Assembly: GCF_900090295.1 (NCBI RefSeq)
Contig: NZ_LT607753.1
Coordinates: forward strand, 3,224,001-3,288,000
Direction: 5' to 3'
From: Micromonospora coxensis
GTDB lineage: Bacteria; Actinomycetota; Actinomycetes; Mycobacteriales; Micromonosporaceae
DNA length: 64,000 nucleotides
The notes under the pieces were generated by a model, which saw only the letters and a program-made list of their open reading frames with translations, made no database searches and was not told where the DNA came from. Of the stretch, positions 32,352 through 41,094 are shown in pieces. Positions within the stretch are counted from its first letter, which is position 1; each line of letters starts with the position of its first letter. The position numbers and the translations under genes are program-made.

Positions 32352-34967
32352 TCAGGCCGGGGCGATGAAGTAGCCCGCCTGGTCGGCCACGACGTGGGTG
32401 CTGCCGCTGCTGTGGTGGTACGCGGTGAACCGCCCGAGGTCGTCGACCTTGACCACGGCCAGGTTCGCCGCCGTCTCCTTGGCGACGAAGTTGACGTTCG
32501 ACGCGGTCGGGGCGCCCTGGCCGGCCGGGTACACGGTGAGCACCCCGGCGGCGGTGGGCGCGGTGACGGTCAGGTTGAGCACCACCGCGGTCGGTGCGGG
32601 GCAGGGCCCTTCGCACTGGACGTCCACCAGGACGGCGGCCGACGCCTTCTCGTACCTGGTGAACGGCCCGTCGTACGGCTTGATCCAGCCGGTGCGGTTA
32701 CGGCTGTCGGCGATCCGGTGCGGGCCGTGCGGCACGTACGTCTGGTCGGCGCCGGACGCGGCCGAGCCGAAGTAGCCGGCCAGATCGGCCACCACGTGGG
32801 TGGTGCCCGAACTGGCGTTGCGGATCATGGCCTTGCCGGCGACGACCGGGACGACCACCAGGTTGGGGATGGTCTGCCCGGCCACGAAGTTCAGGTTCGA
32901 GGCCACCGGCACGGGCGAGCCGTCCGGGTAGACCGTGAGCACGCCGCTCGCCGTGGGCCTCGTGACGGTGACGTTCAGGATCACCGCCCGCGCGTCGGCC
33001 GGCACCCGGCCCGACAGGTCCAGCCGTCGCTCGCCGTTGGCGGCCAGCGCCGCGCCGGTGCGGGTGTCCAGCACCCGGGTGGGGTCCGACGGCTTCAGAC
33101 CGGAACCCTGCCGGCCGTAGAAGCCCTGCAGGTCGGCGACGAGGTGGACCGTCCCGCTGCCGCTGTGGCGCAGTCGGATTCGGCCGTTGACCATCGGGAC
33201 GGTGACCAGGTTCGGGACGGTCTCCCCGGCGACGAAGTTGACGTTGGACGAGTCGGGCCTGACGCCGCCGTCCGGGTAGACCGTGATGAACCCGGACGCC
33301 GTCGGCCGGGTGACCGTCACGTTGAGCACGACGGCGGTGATGTCCGTGGCCGGCGTGCCGCCGATGCTCGGGATCGGGAGCACGACCTCGGTGTTCGCGG
33401 GCACCGGCGTGGTGGTGGCGGTGCCGAGCGCCGCCCGGGTGTCGAGCAGCCGGGCCGGCGTCACCGGTTGGTAGAGCGCGCCGACCGTGGTGCAGTGGTG
33501 GTAGCTGTAGTCGGGGGCCGCGCGGAAGTCCGTGAAACTGGTCCGGGTGGCGACGCAGCCCTGACCACCACGGCGGAACGAGTGGTCGAGTGTCCGGGCG
33601 GCGGTGATCCGCCAGAACGGCTCGCCGTCGAACTTGTACGCGATGGAACCGCCCTCGCCATCGGTCGGCCAGGCGTACATCGGCGCGGCGATCGCGGTCA
33701 CGGCGAGCGGGTCGCTGCCGCGCTTGCGCTGGATGCCGACCTGGCCGCCGTTGACGCCGCCCTGGACCTCGATCGCGCCCCGGTCGTGGTAACCGATGCC
33801 GGTGCCCGTGTTCGCCACGCCCGGGTTGTCGCTGTGCGGGTTGTCCAGCATGTCGGTGCGGGTGAGCCCCTCGGCGGCGGCGTTGGCCGAGTCGACCGCG
33901 GGCGAGCCCGGGTCGGTCGGGAGGTACTTCCGCCCCGCCAGTCCCCTGATGGAGCCGACGCGCGGGTCGGCGGCGAGGTCGTGTCCGCCCTGCCCGGTGG
34001 CGGCGCGGAACGACGGCAGGTCGGCGTGGGTGGCGCCGGCCCAGGTGTAGAGGGCGCCGCCGCTGACCGGGTCGATCAGGTTGTAGTCGGCGACGGCTCC
34101 CTCGGTGGACTGCGCGGAGACCGCGACGGCGGCGGCGTTCTCCGGCGTGGCGCAGGCGGCACGGAGCAGGTTGGTGCGGACCACGTTGTTCTGGATCTGC
34201 ACCCCGGGGGAGGTGCCGGCCACGTCGATCCCCCGGGAGCACTTGGTGAGCACCGTGTTGTTGGTGACCACGGTGTCCGGGGCGTCGGTGGCCAGCAGAC
34301 CACCGACGTACAGCTGGTTGTGGACGACGACGGTGCCGGTCGCACCGGGGTCGACCCGTACCGACGGCGCCGGGCTCGTCCAGGAGTTGTGCAGGAAGCT
34401 CCGGCTCACGGTGACGTCGCTGGACGCTCCGGTGACCCGAACGGTCTCCGGAGCCCACTGCACGGCCGCGGTGAGCCGGTCGAGGGTGATCCGGGTGGAG
34501 CCGTTCACCACCAGCGGCGTCCGCTCCGGTTTCGCCACCACCCGGAAGCCCTCGATCACCACGTCGTGCACGCCGGCGATCGTGAAGATCGTGTCGTCGA
34601 TCTCGCCGGTCTCGACGTCACCGACGTGGACCCCACCCTCCGGGCCGTTGACCGCCCGGAAGGTGATGGGCGCGTCCGCGGTGCCGGAGCGGGTGAAGGT
34701 GACCGCCTCCTGGTAGTAGCCCGGCTGCACCAGCACCGTCTGGCCCGGTTGCGCCACGGCCGCCGCCGCTCCGATCGTGCAGAACGGCGCGGTCATGCTG
34801 CCGTTCCCGCCCGGCGCGCAGCCCTGGTCGCTGACGTACAGCTCGTGGGCGACCGCCTCGGTGACCGGCGCCGGCGCGGCGACCGCCGCGGGCACCACCG
34901 GGGCCACCAGGCCCACGCCACCGAGAAGTGGTACGGCCGCGAGCCGCGCCCACACACGTCTGTCCAT
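32352..34967 (-). CDS. Secreted beta-helix protein with three C-terminal repeats (paralogue 2)
   Basis: An 871-residue exported protein with the same build as the 865-residue paralogue at 27474. It has a signal peptide (LAAVPLLGGVGLVAPVVPAAVAA), N-terminal beta-helix (PFCTIGAAAAVAQPGQTVLV, HDVVIEGFRVVA, TVVTNNTVLTKC, IQNNVVRTN), a middle domain (SIAYKFDGEPFWRITAA) and three repeats of about 110 residues with R-DTR, VVLNVTVTRPTASG, SNLNFVAGQTIPNLV and HVVADLAGYF. The third repeat has a Cys pair (QCEGPCPAP). It lacks an LPXTG anchor, so it is probably released or held by the repeats. The ATG at 34967 has GGGGGC upstream. Catalytic residues cannot be pointed out. Confidence 0.82.
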   Translation of the reverse strand: MDRRVWARLAAVPLLGGVGLVAPVVPAAVAAPAPVTEAVAHELYVSDQGCAPGGNGSMTAPFCTIGAAAAVAQPGQTVLVQPGYYQEAVTFTRSGTADAPITFRAVNGPEGGVHVGDVETGEIDDTIFTIAGVHDVVIEGFRVVAKPERTPLVVNGSTRITLDRLTAAVQWAPETVRVTGASSDVTVSRSFLHNSWTSPAPSVRVDPGATGTVVVHNQLYVGGLLATDAPDTVVTNNTVLTKCSRGIDVAGTSPGVQIQNNVVRTNLLRAACATPENAAAVAVSAQSTEGAVADYNLIDPVSGGALYTWAGATHADLPSFRAATGQGGHDLAADPRVGSIRGLAGRKYLPTDPGSPAVDSANAAAEGLTRTDMLDNPHSDNPGVANTGTGIGYHDRGAIEVQGGVNGGQVGIQRKRGSDPLAVTAIAAPMYAWPTDGEGGSIAYKFDGEPFWRITAARTLDHSFRRGGQGCVATRTSFTDFRAAPDYSYHHCTTVGALYQPVTPARLLDTRAALGTATTTPVPANTEVVLPIPSIGGTPATDITAVVLNVTVTRPTASGFITVYPDGGVRPDSSNVNFVAGETVPNLVTVPMVNGRIRLRHSGSGTVHLVADLQGFYGRQGSGLKPSDPTRVLDTRTGAALAANGERRLDLSGRVPADARAVILNVTVTRPTASGVLTVYPDGSPVPVASNLNFVAGQTIPNLVVVPVVAGKAMIRNASSGTTHVVADLAGYFGSAASGADQTYVPHGPHRIADSRNRTGWIKPYDGPFTRYEKASAAVLVDVQCEGPCPAPTAVVLNLTVTAPTAAGVLTVYPAGQGAPTASNVNFVAKETAANLAVVKVDDLGRFTAYHHSSGSTHVVADQAGYFIAPA

Positions 34968-35002
34968 CAATCGCCCCCGCGAAAATCGATATTGGTGGCG
35001 GG

Positions 35003-35008
35003 AGCGTA
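35003..35008 (-). promoter_or_regulatory. -10 box (TACGCT) of beta-helix gene 2
   Basis: TACGCT on the minus strand, 35 nt before the ATG, at the position equivalent to the box of the paralogue. It is followed by an AT-richer leader (AATATCGATTTTCG). Confidence 0.45.
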
Positions 35009-35075
35009 GCGTGACGGACGCCGATGTCGGCAGCACCGATCAGCCGGTGCCCCTGGCCGATCGGCCCCGACCTGA

Positions 35076-35549
35076 TCAGTCCTGGTGCTCCGTGCGGGCG
35101 ATCTCGGTGAACGCCGCCTCCAGACAGGAGCCGACCGGACGGCCGGCCACCGCGAGCAGATCGGCGACGAGCAACGGGGCGTGCCGGGCCAGCGCCGACG
35201 GGTCGGGCGGGGCGTCGTCCTCACCCGGGTCGTAGACGCCGAGCGCGCCGGCCAGCAGGACCAGCACCACGTGCGGGTCGACGTCCGGCCGCCACTGCGC
35301 CGCCGCCCGGACGCAGTGCTCCAGCACCTGCCGGACGTCGTCGGAGTCGAGCCCGTCCGGGTGGGTCTCCTCCAGCAGCAGCCGCACCACGGTGCCGAGG
35401 ACGAGACCGGAGCGCTCCGCGGCGGCCAGCCGCGCGGTCGCCGCCTCGTACGCCTCGGCGTCGTGCGCCCGGACCGCGTCGACGGCGTCGGTCGCGGCGG
35501 CGGCGATCTCGCGGGCCGGTGCGGGCAGGTGTCGCCAGGTCACGCTCAC
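35076..35549 (-). CDS. Hypothetical helical protein
   Basis: A 157-residue, mostly helical soluble protein (REIAAAATDAVDAVRAHDAE, TVVRLLLEETHPDGLDSDDV, LEHCVRAAAQWRPDVDPHVV, LVADLLAVAGRPVGSCLEAA). GTG at 35549 is used as the start; it lacks a ribosome site but has a CATGCT sequence 6 nt upstream. GTG two codons later is an alternative. No family was recognised. It is divergent from the MFS transporter gene. Confidence 0.62.
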   Translation of the reverse strand: MSVTWRHLPAPAREIAAAATDAVDAVRAHDAEAYEAATARLAAAERSGLVLGTVVRLLLEETHPDGLDSDDVRQVLEHCVRAAAQWRPDVDPHVVLVLLAGALGVYDPGEDDAPPDPSALARHAPLLVADLLAVAGRPVGSCLEAAFTEIARTEHQD

Positions 35550-35768
35550 CGGGCCAGCATGGCAGAGCCGACCGACACGGCCGACGAGCCGGGGCGTGGC
35601 ACGCCTTCGCCCGGTCCAGCCGGAGCCGGACCGGGGCATGCGGTCCCGTCCCCGCAGTGAGGGCCGTGAGCAGCGGAGCGTGTGCTTGCTCACCTCGGAC
35701 GGCCCGGCCCGCGGCAGCGGCGGCAAAACCCGTCGCGGCCTGTCGGACCCGCTGGACAGAATCGCGGC

Positions 35769-37049
35769 ATGCTGCGCCGATCCCTCCCCCGCCGTCCGGA
35801 AGCCCGCCGCATCCTGGTGGGCACCCTCCTGTCGGCGATCGGACGCGGCCTGACCCTGCCGTTCCTCTTCATCTACCTGACCGACGTGCGCGGCCTCTCC
35901 GACCCGCGCGCCGGCCTGGTCATCGGCTGGTACGGCGCGGTCACCCTGGCCCTCTCCCCGCTGGGCGGGACGCTCATCGACCGGTTCGGCGCCCGTCGGG
36001 TGCTGCTGCCGGCCCTGCTGATCGAGGCGGTCGGCACCGGTTCGCTGGCGCTGGTCGACTCGACCGCCTCGGCGTTCGGCGTGATCACCGTGGTCGCGAT
36101 CGGCAGTTCGGCGATCTGGTCCGGGCAGAACACCATCCTCGCGTCGCTCACCGCCGACGACGAACGGCAGCGGGTGTACGGACTGAACTTCGCCCTGCTC
36201 AACCTCGGTATCGGCGTCGGCGGCCTCACCTCGGGCGCCATCGTGGACACCGCGCGGCCGATCACCTTCGAGCTGATCTACCTGCTCGACGCGCTCAGCT
36301 ACCTGACCCCGGCGCTGATCCTGCTGAGCCTGCCGCACGTCGGCCACCGGCTCGCCGACGCCACGGCCGGCGCGAAGGGTTCGAGTGGGGGCTACCTCAC
36401 CGTGCTGCGGGACCGGCCGTTCCGCCGCCTGGTGATCTTCGGTCTGGTGCTGACCACCTGCGGGTACGCCCAGATCGAGGTGGGCTTCACCGCGTACGCG
36501 GTCCGGGTGGCCGAGGTGACGCCCCGGGTCGTGGCCTGGGCGCTGGCCGGCAACACCGTGATGATCGTGCTGTCCCAGCTGCTGGTGATCCGGCGGATGG
36601 AGGGGCGCAGCCGTACCGGAGCGCTGGCGGTGGTGGGTGCGGTCTTCGCCGCCGCCTGGCTGATCCTCGGCGCGGCCGGCCTGGTGGGCACGGGCAACGC
36701 GCTGGTGGCGGCGCTCCTCGTGGTGGCCTGCGCGGCGGTCTTCGGCTTCGGCGAGACCATGCTGTCCCCGGTGATGCCGGCGCTGACCAACGCGCTCGCC
36801 ACCGACGAACTGCGGGGTCGGTACAACGCGATGAGTTCGATGATCTTCGGGATCAGCGGAGTGATCGGGCCGGTGACCGCCGGCCCGCTGATCGGGGCCG
36901 CCGACGGCAAGGTGTGGGTGGCGGTCGTGGTCGGCGGCTGCCTGGCCGCCTCGGTGATCGCCCTGTCCCTGCGCCCGCTGCTCTCCGCCGTCCAGGACGG
37001 GCGGACCACCGCCGCCGACACCCCGGTCACCGCCCCCACCCCCGCCTGA
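35769..37049 (+). CDS. MFS transporter
   Basis: A 426-residue major facilitator with about twelve hydrophobic segments. The loop 2-3 signature is present (GGTLIDRFGARRVL), and the second half has the equivalent VIRRMEGRSRTGALAV. It is a proton-driven exporter or importer; the substrate is unknown. The ATG at 35769 is preceded by CAGAAT and 6 nt rather than by a Shine-Dalgarno sequence. It is followed by a low-complexity GC-rich stretch and a strong terminator. Confidence 0.85.
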   Translation: MLRRSLPRRPEARRILVGTLLSAIGRGLTLPFLFIYLTDVRGLSDPRAGLVIGWYGAVTLALSPLGGTLIDRFGARRVLLPALLIEAVGTGSLALVDSTASAFGVITVVAIGSSAIWSGQNTILASLTADDERQRVYGLNFALLNLGIGVGGLTSGAIVDTARPITFELIYLLDALSYLTPALILLSLPHVGHRLADATAGAKGSSGGYLTVLRDRPFRRLVIFGLVLTTCGYAQIEVGFTAYAVRVAEVTPRVVAWALAGNTVMIVLSQLLVIRRMEGRSRTGALAVVGAVFAAAWLILGAAGLVGTGNALVAALLVVACAAVFGFGETMLSPVMPALTNALATDELRGRYNAMSSMIFGISGVIGPVTAGPLIGAADGKVWVAVVVGGCLAASVIALSLRPLLSAVQDGRTTAADTPVTAPTPA

Positions 37050-37197
37050 CCCGCCTGCCGCCCGGCCTGCGCCGGCCCCGACCGGGCCCAACTCCGACCG
37101 GCCTGGCCGACCCGGCCTGCGCCGGGACCGAGCGCGATCGTGACCGCCGGCCAGGCCGAGCCCGTGCCGGACCGGGCCGGACGGGCGGCGGGACGCC

Positions 37198-37231
37198 GAC
37201 GGGCCCCGGAGCGGATGCTCCGGGGCCCGTC
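37198..37231. terminator. Bidirectional terminator between the MFS and 5'-nucleotidase genes
   Basis: Perfect 15-bp stem (37198-37212 with 37217-37231) with loop GGAT between convergent genes. Confidence 0.82.
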
Positions 37232-37247
37232 GTGCCGAGGGCTGCCG

Positions 37248-38960
37248 TCAGGCGGCGGGAACCTCGGCGGTGGTACGGATCCGGTCCAGGGCCGGCGCGG
37301 AGACCGGCGAGGACGCGGTCAGGTACGCCACGAAGGCGTCCAGGTCGATCATGCCGGTGACCTGGTTGGTGCCGCTCTTGAGCGTGGTGAACCCGTCGCC
37401 GCCGCCGGCGAGGAAGTTGTTCACCGTGACCCGGTAGGTGCCGGCGTCGGTGACCGTGACGCCACCCAGGGTCAGGCTGCCCCGGACGACCCGGGTGCCG
37501 GCGCACGGGTCGGCGGTGGTGCCGGTGACGCCGTCGACGTCCACCGTGTACCGCACCGACGAGGACGGGTAGAGCGTCCGGCCGACGACGAACTGCTGCT
37601 CCAGCACGCAGTAGAGCTGCGCGCCGGTGAGGTCCAGCGTCACCAGGTTGTTGGCGAACGGCTGGACGGTGAACGCCTCCTCGTAGGTGACCGGGCCGGC
37701 GTCGAGGTCGGCGCGGACACCACCGGGGTTCATGAACGCGCCGAGCGCGCCCTGTTCGGTGTCGGTGGCGGCCAACTGCGCGTCGGCGATCACGTTGCCC
37801 AGCTCGGACTCGCCCTTCGCCGTACCGAAGAGGGTCTCCTGGACCCGGTCGAGCGGCTCGGCCGTGGTCCCGACGACCTTGGTGGCGACCGGGCCGAGGG
37901 CCGTCTTGTAGCGGGTGATCAGCTCGGTCTGCGCCGGGTCCTTGGCGACGTCCCGGGTGACCACGACGTTGTTCGCCGAGGCGGTGAGCACGTCACCGGT
38001 CCTGCGGTCGATCTTCAGGTCGATGTCGGTGACCAGGCGGCCGAACGAGCTGGCGCTGGTGACCAGCTTGCCGTTGACCTCGCAGTTGTACGCCTGGTGG
38101 GTGTGCCCGCTGACCACCACGTCGATGGCCGGGTCCATCCGGTTGGTGATGTCGACGATCGGGCCGGTGAAGCCCTTGCAGTCGTTGATGCCGCCGGTGG
38201 AGTCCTGCTGGCCGCCCTCGTGCAGCAGCACGACGATGCTCTCGACGCCCTGGGCGCGCAGCACGCGGGCCCACTTGTTGGCGGTCTCGGCCTCGTCGGC
38301 GAAGGTCAGGCCGGCGACACCCTCCTGGCTGACGATCTGCGGGGTGCCCTCCAGGGTCATCCCGATGAAGCCGACCTTCACGCCGGCGACCTTCTTGATG
38401 CCGTACGGCGGCAGCAGCGGCTGGCCGGTGGCGGTCTTGAAGGCGTTGGCGGAGAGGTACTGGAAGCCGGCCCCCTTGTACGGGGTGCCGTCGGCGCAGC
38501 CGTCGACCGGGTGGCAGCCGCCGTTCTGGATGCGGAGCAGCTCGTTGGCGCCCTCGTCGAACTCGTGGTTGCCGACGCTGGCGAAGTCCAGCCCGGCCAT
38601 GGTGAGCGCCTCGATGGTGGGCTCGTCGTGGAACGCGGCGGAGAGCAGCGGCGAGGCGCCGATCAGGTCACCGGCGGCGACCGTGATGGTCCGCTCCTGC
38701 TCCTCCTCGGTGGCGCCGCGCAGCGCGGCGAGCTGGGTGGCGAGGTATTCCGCACCACCCGCCGGCTGGCCGGCGATGCTGCCGCTGGAGCCCGTCGGGG
38801 GCTCCAGGTTGCCGTGGAAGTCGTTGAGGGCGAGCAGCTTGACGTCGACCGGCTTCGGGCCGGCCTCGGCCTGGTTCGGGTTGACGGCGACCGTGCTCAG
38901 CGCGGCCGCGGCGAGCGCGGTCAGACCGATGGCGGCCCTACGCATCCCGGGGACGGACAT
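37248..38960 (-). CDS. Secreted 5'-nucleotidase / UshA-type metallophosphatase
   Basis: A 570-residue exported enzyme. After a signal peptide (IGLTALAAAALSTVAVNPNQ) come the metal motifs ALNDFHGNLE, AAGDLIGASP, VGNHEFDEG, VVLLHEGG and SGHTHQAYNC. The C-terminal nucleoside-binding domain has NPGGVRADL, TVQPFANNLV and VNNFLAGGGDGF. Such proteins hydrolyse nucleotides or UDP-sugars outside the cell to recover nucleosides and phosphate. The ATG at 38960 has GGAG upstream. It stands alone with its own terminator. Confidence 0.9.
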   Translation of the reverse strand: MSVPGMRRAAIGLTALAAAALSTVAVNPNQAEAGPKPVDVKLLALNDFHGNLEPPTGSSGSIAGQPAGGAEYLATQLAALRGATEEEQERTITVAAGDLIGASPLLSAAFHDEPTIEALTMAGLDFASVGNHEFDEGANELLRIQNGGCHPVDGCADGTPYKGAGFQYLSANAFKTATGQPLLPPYGIKKVAGVKVGFIGMTLEGTPQIVSQEGVAGLTFADEAETANKWARVLRAQGVESIVVLLHEGGQQDSTGGINDCKGFTGPIVDITNRMDPAIDVVVSGHTHQAYNCEVNGKLVTSASSFGRLVTDIDLKIDRRTGDVLTASANNVVVTRDVAKDPAQTELITRYKTALGPVATKVVGTTAEPLDRVQETLFGTAKGESELGNVIADAQLAATDTEQGALGAFMNPGGVRADLDAGPVTYEEAFTVQPFANNLVTLDLTGAQLYCVLEQQFVVGRTLYPSSSVRYTVDVDGVTGTTADPCAGTRVVRGSLTLGGVTVTDAGTYRVTVNNFLAGGGDGFTTLKSGTNQVTGMIDLDAFVAYLTASSPVSAPALDRIRTTAEVPAA

Positions 38961-39283
38961 GGAACTCCTCGTGAGGTTCGGCGTTGGACGCTGCACGGAC
39001 GATGGTTCGTCCGGCGACCCTGATCCGTGCCGTGACAGGGGTCGATCGCGGATGGCGGCGGTCGGGGGTTCGCCGCTCCGTCGGGTGACAGCCTCTCATC
39101 TCCGCCACCGCCGGTCGACTGGGGAAGTCGAACAGACCTGCGGATACGTCAGGTGGCGGCAGTCGGACGTTCGGACGAGTCGGACATGACGGGTAGGTGG
39201 CGACGCTGCCGGGGCGGCTGTCGGTTCCTCGTCGGTGGCTCCGACCAGGATGGGAGACGACAGGCGACACGGAGGGACGGAAG
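38961..39283. promoter_or_regulatory. Divergent intergenic region between 5'-nucleotidase and hydrolase genes
   Basis: A 323-bp gap. The only regular element seen is an ACCTG...CAGGT inverted repeat (39136-39154, 9-bp centre), which could be a regulator site for the plus-strand hydrolase gene. No coding region or RNA gene was recognised. Confidence 0.3.
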
Positions 39284-40081
39284 ATGACGCAGACGACCTC
39301 GACGGTGGGCACCGCGCGGTCCGCGGACGGCACGACGATCACGTACGAGCGCAGCGGCGACGGGCCGGCGATCGTGCTGGTGGGGGGCGCGTTCAACGAC
39401 CGCTCCACCACCCGGGAGCTGGCCGCCGCGCTGGCGGCGGACTTCACCGTCTTCGGGTACGACCGGCGTGGCCGGGGCGACAGCGGCGACACCGCCCCGT
39501 ACGCGGTGCAGCGCGAGATCGAGGACCTGGCGGCGGTGATCGGGGCGGCCGGCGGCACGGCGTACGTCTACGGCCTCTCCTCCGGCGCGATCCTCGCCGC
39601 CCTGGCGACCGCCGCCGGCCTGCCGGTGACGGGGTTGGCGCTCTTCGAGCCGCCGTTCCAGGTGGGGGCGTACGCCGGTTCCCGGTCCGCGATCGCGCCG
39701 AAGCTGGCCGAGTTGGTGGCGGCGGGGCGGCGGGGCGACGTCGTCGAGTGCTTCCTGGTCGAGGCGGTGGGCGTCCCGGCCGACGAGGTGCGCGGGATGC
39801 GGGAGCAGCCGATGTGGCCGTGGATGGAGATGCTCGCCCCGACCCTCGTGTACGACAGCACCGTCACCGGGGACGGCACCCTCCCCGCCGAGCGCCTCGC
39901 CGCGATCACCGCGCCGACCGTCGTCGTCGACAGCACGGGCAGCCCGGACTGGCTGCGCGCCGCCGCGCGGGCCGCCGCCGAGGCGGTGCCGGGGGCCCGG
40001 CACCTGAGCCTGGAGGGTGGGTTCCACGAGGTGCCCGCCGACCGGCTGGCCCCGCATCTGCGCCGCGCCCTGCTCGGCTGA
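39284..40081 (+). CDS. Alpha/beta hydrolase
   Basis: A 265-residue cytoplasmic alpha/beta hydrolase. The oxyanion loop is LVGGAFNDRST, the strand before helix A gives FGYDRRGRGDS, the nucleophile elbow is YGLSSGA (Ser) and the histidine lies in EGGFHEVP. A catalytic acid in VVVDSTGSPDW completes the triad. Substrate unknown; the sequence resembles small esterase/lactonase-like members. ATG at 39284 follows GGAGGGACGGAAG. Confidence 0.85.
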   Translation: MTQTTSTVGTARSADGTTITYERSGDGPAIVLVGGAFNDRSTTRELAAALAADFTVFGYDRRGRGDSGDTAPYAVQREIEDLAAVIGAAGGTAYVYGLSSGAILAALATAAGLPVTGLALFEPPFQVGAYAGSRSAIAPKLAELVAAGRRGDVVECFLVEAVGVPADEVRGMREQPMWPWMEMLAPTLVYDSTVTGDGTLPAERLAAITAPTVVVDSTGSPDWLRAAARAAAEAVPGARHLSLEGGFHEVPADRLAPHLRRALLG

Positions 40082-40142
40082 CCGTACCCCCTGGCAGCGA
40101 CGGGCTCCGCCCGGCGACCCGGCTGTAGCGGTGGCGGGAGGG

Positions 40143-40210
40143 CGACCGTCCCGGGGAGGGGCGGCGGCTCCCGGTGCCGGGGAGCCGCCGCCCGTTCCCC
40201 GGGACGGTCG
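40143..40210. terminator. Very long hairpin (about 29 bp) between convergent genes
   Basis: Arms 40143-40172 and 40180-40210 pair along their whole length, apart from one mismatch and one bulged base, around a 7-nt loop. It lies between the convergent hydrolase and lamin-tail protein genes. Longer than needed for termination. Confidence 0.8.
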
Positions 40211-40281
40211 GATGACGCGCCGGCACCCGCCCCTCAGGGCGCCGGCCGCCAGGAGTGCGCCGGACGACGGGAGTCGTCCGG

Positions 40282-40749
40282 TCAGCAGGACGGGTAGCTG
40301 CCGCTGCTGCCCCAGGAGCAGGAGTCGATCGCCGTGCCGGCGGAGTTGCGCAGGTAGGCGGCGTCCCCGCTGTTGTTCCAGATGTACGCGCCGGAGCCCC
40401 AGTACCGGTGCGTCGAGGTGTTGGTGCCCTTGCCCGTGTGGATGTGGACGCTGGCCCCGGAGGCCAACCGGAAGTCGCCGGAGAACGTGTAGACGTGGTT
40501 CGCCTTGTCGCGCAGCGTCCAGTACTTCAGGTTGATGGTGGTGCTGCGCCGGTTGGTCAGCCGCACGTACTCGGCGTTGAGGCTGGAGTTGGAGCCGGTG
40601 TCGCTGCCGGGCGAGTTGTAGTAGACCTTGGCGATCTGGACGGCCGGCGTGGCGGCCCGGGCCGGAGCGGCCACCGCGAGACTGCCGCCGACGGCGGCGG
40701 CGAGCGCCGCGACGAACCCGATGAACCCGTGCCGCACACGTTCCCCCAC
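40282..40749 (-). CDS. Secreted lamin-tail-domain protein
   Basis: A 155-residue exported protein made of a signal peptide (FIGFVAALAAAVGGSLAVAA) and one lamin-tail domain (VQIAKVYYNSPGSDTG, AEYVRLTNRRSTTINLKYW, ASVHIHTGKGTNT, DAAYLRNSAGTAIDS). The domain has an Ig-like fold and occurs in many secreted actinobacterial nucleases and wall proteins; alone it is probably a binding module. Two Cys near the end (DSCSWGS, YPSC) may form a disulfide. The first GTG (40749) is used; another GTG four codons later, close to a GGGGGA run, is possible. Confidence 0.82.
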   Translation of the reverse strand: MGERVRHGFIGFVAALAAAVGGSLAVAAPARAATPAVQIAKVYYNSPGSDTGSNSSLNAEYVRLTNRRSTTINLKYWTLRDKANHVYTFSGDFRLASGASVHIHTGKGTNTSTHRYWGSGAYIWNNSGDAAYLRNSAGTAIDSCSWGSSGSYPSC

Positions 40750-41094
40750 TCGGTAACGGAAGGTGCGCCGAGGCTATCCGTGCCGGACGGCAACTGTGGA
40801 CCCGTAAAACGTCTTCAGACGCAAACAGATCCGTCGGGCCCTGTCCACGGGACCCGGACGGCGACGACGGTCGACGCGATCGGTCGGCACACGGCCGCCC
40901 GATCGCCGGTCGGGCACCACCGAAGGGGCGACGATCCGGACCGCTCGGCGTGTCCGGCCTCGACGGCACGGGTGGCGCGCCGAACGGCGTGGTCGCCTGC
41001 CCGACCGGATCCTGTCGGCGTTCCCACGGCACGACAGGGAGCCGGGCCGTCGGGGAGATCCCGGCGGCCTCCGCCGCGTCCCGGGTCCGCCCGG
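40750..41094. other. Intergenic region without recognised gene
   Basis: A 345-bp gap upstream of the lamin-tail gene and downstream of the CpdA-like gene. It contains a small palindrome (CGTCTTCAGACG, 40810-40821) next to an AT-richer AAAAC/AAAC pair, a possible operator for the lamin-tail gene. The rest is GC-rich and unremarkable. Confidence 0.35.
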
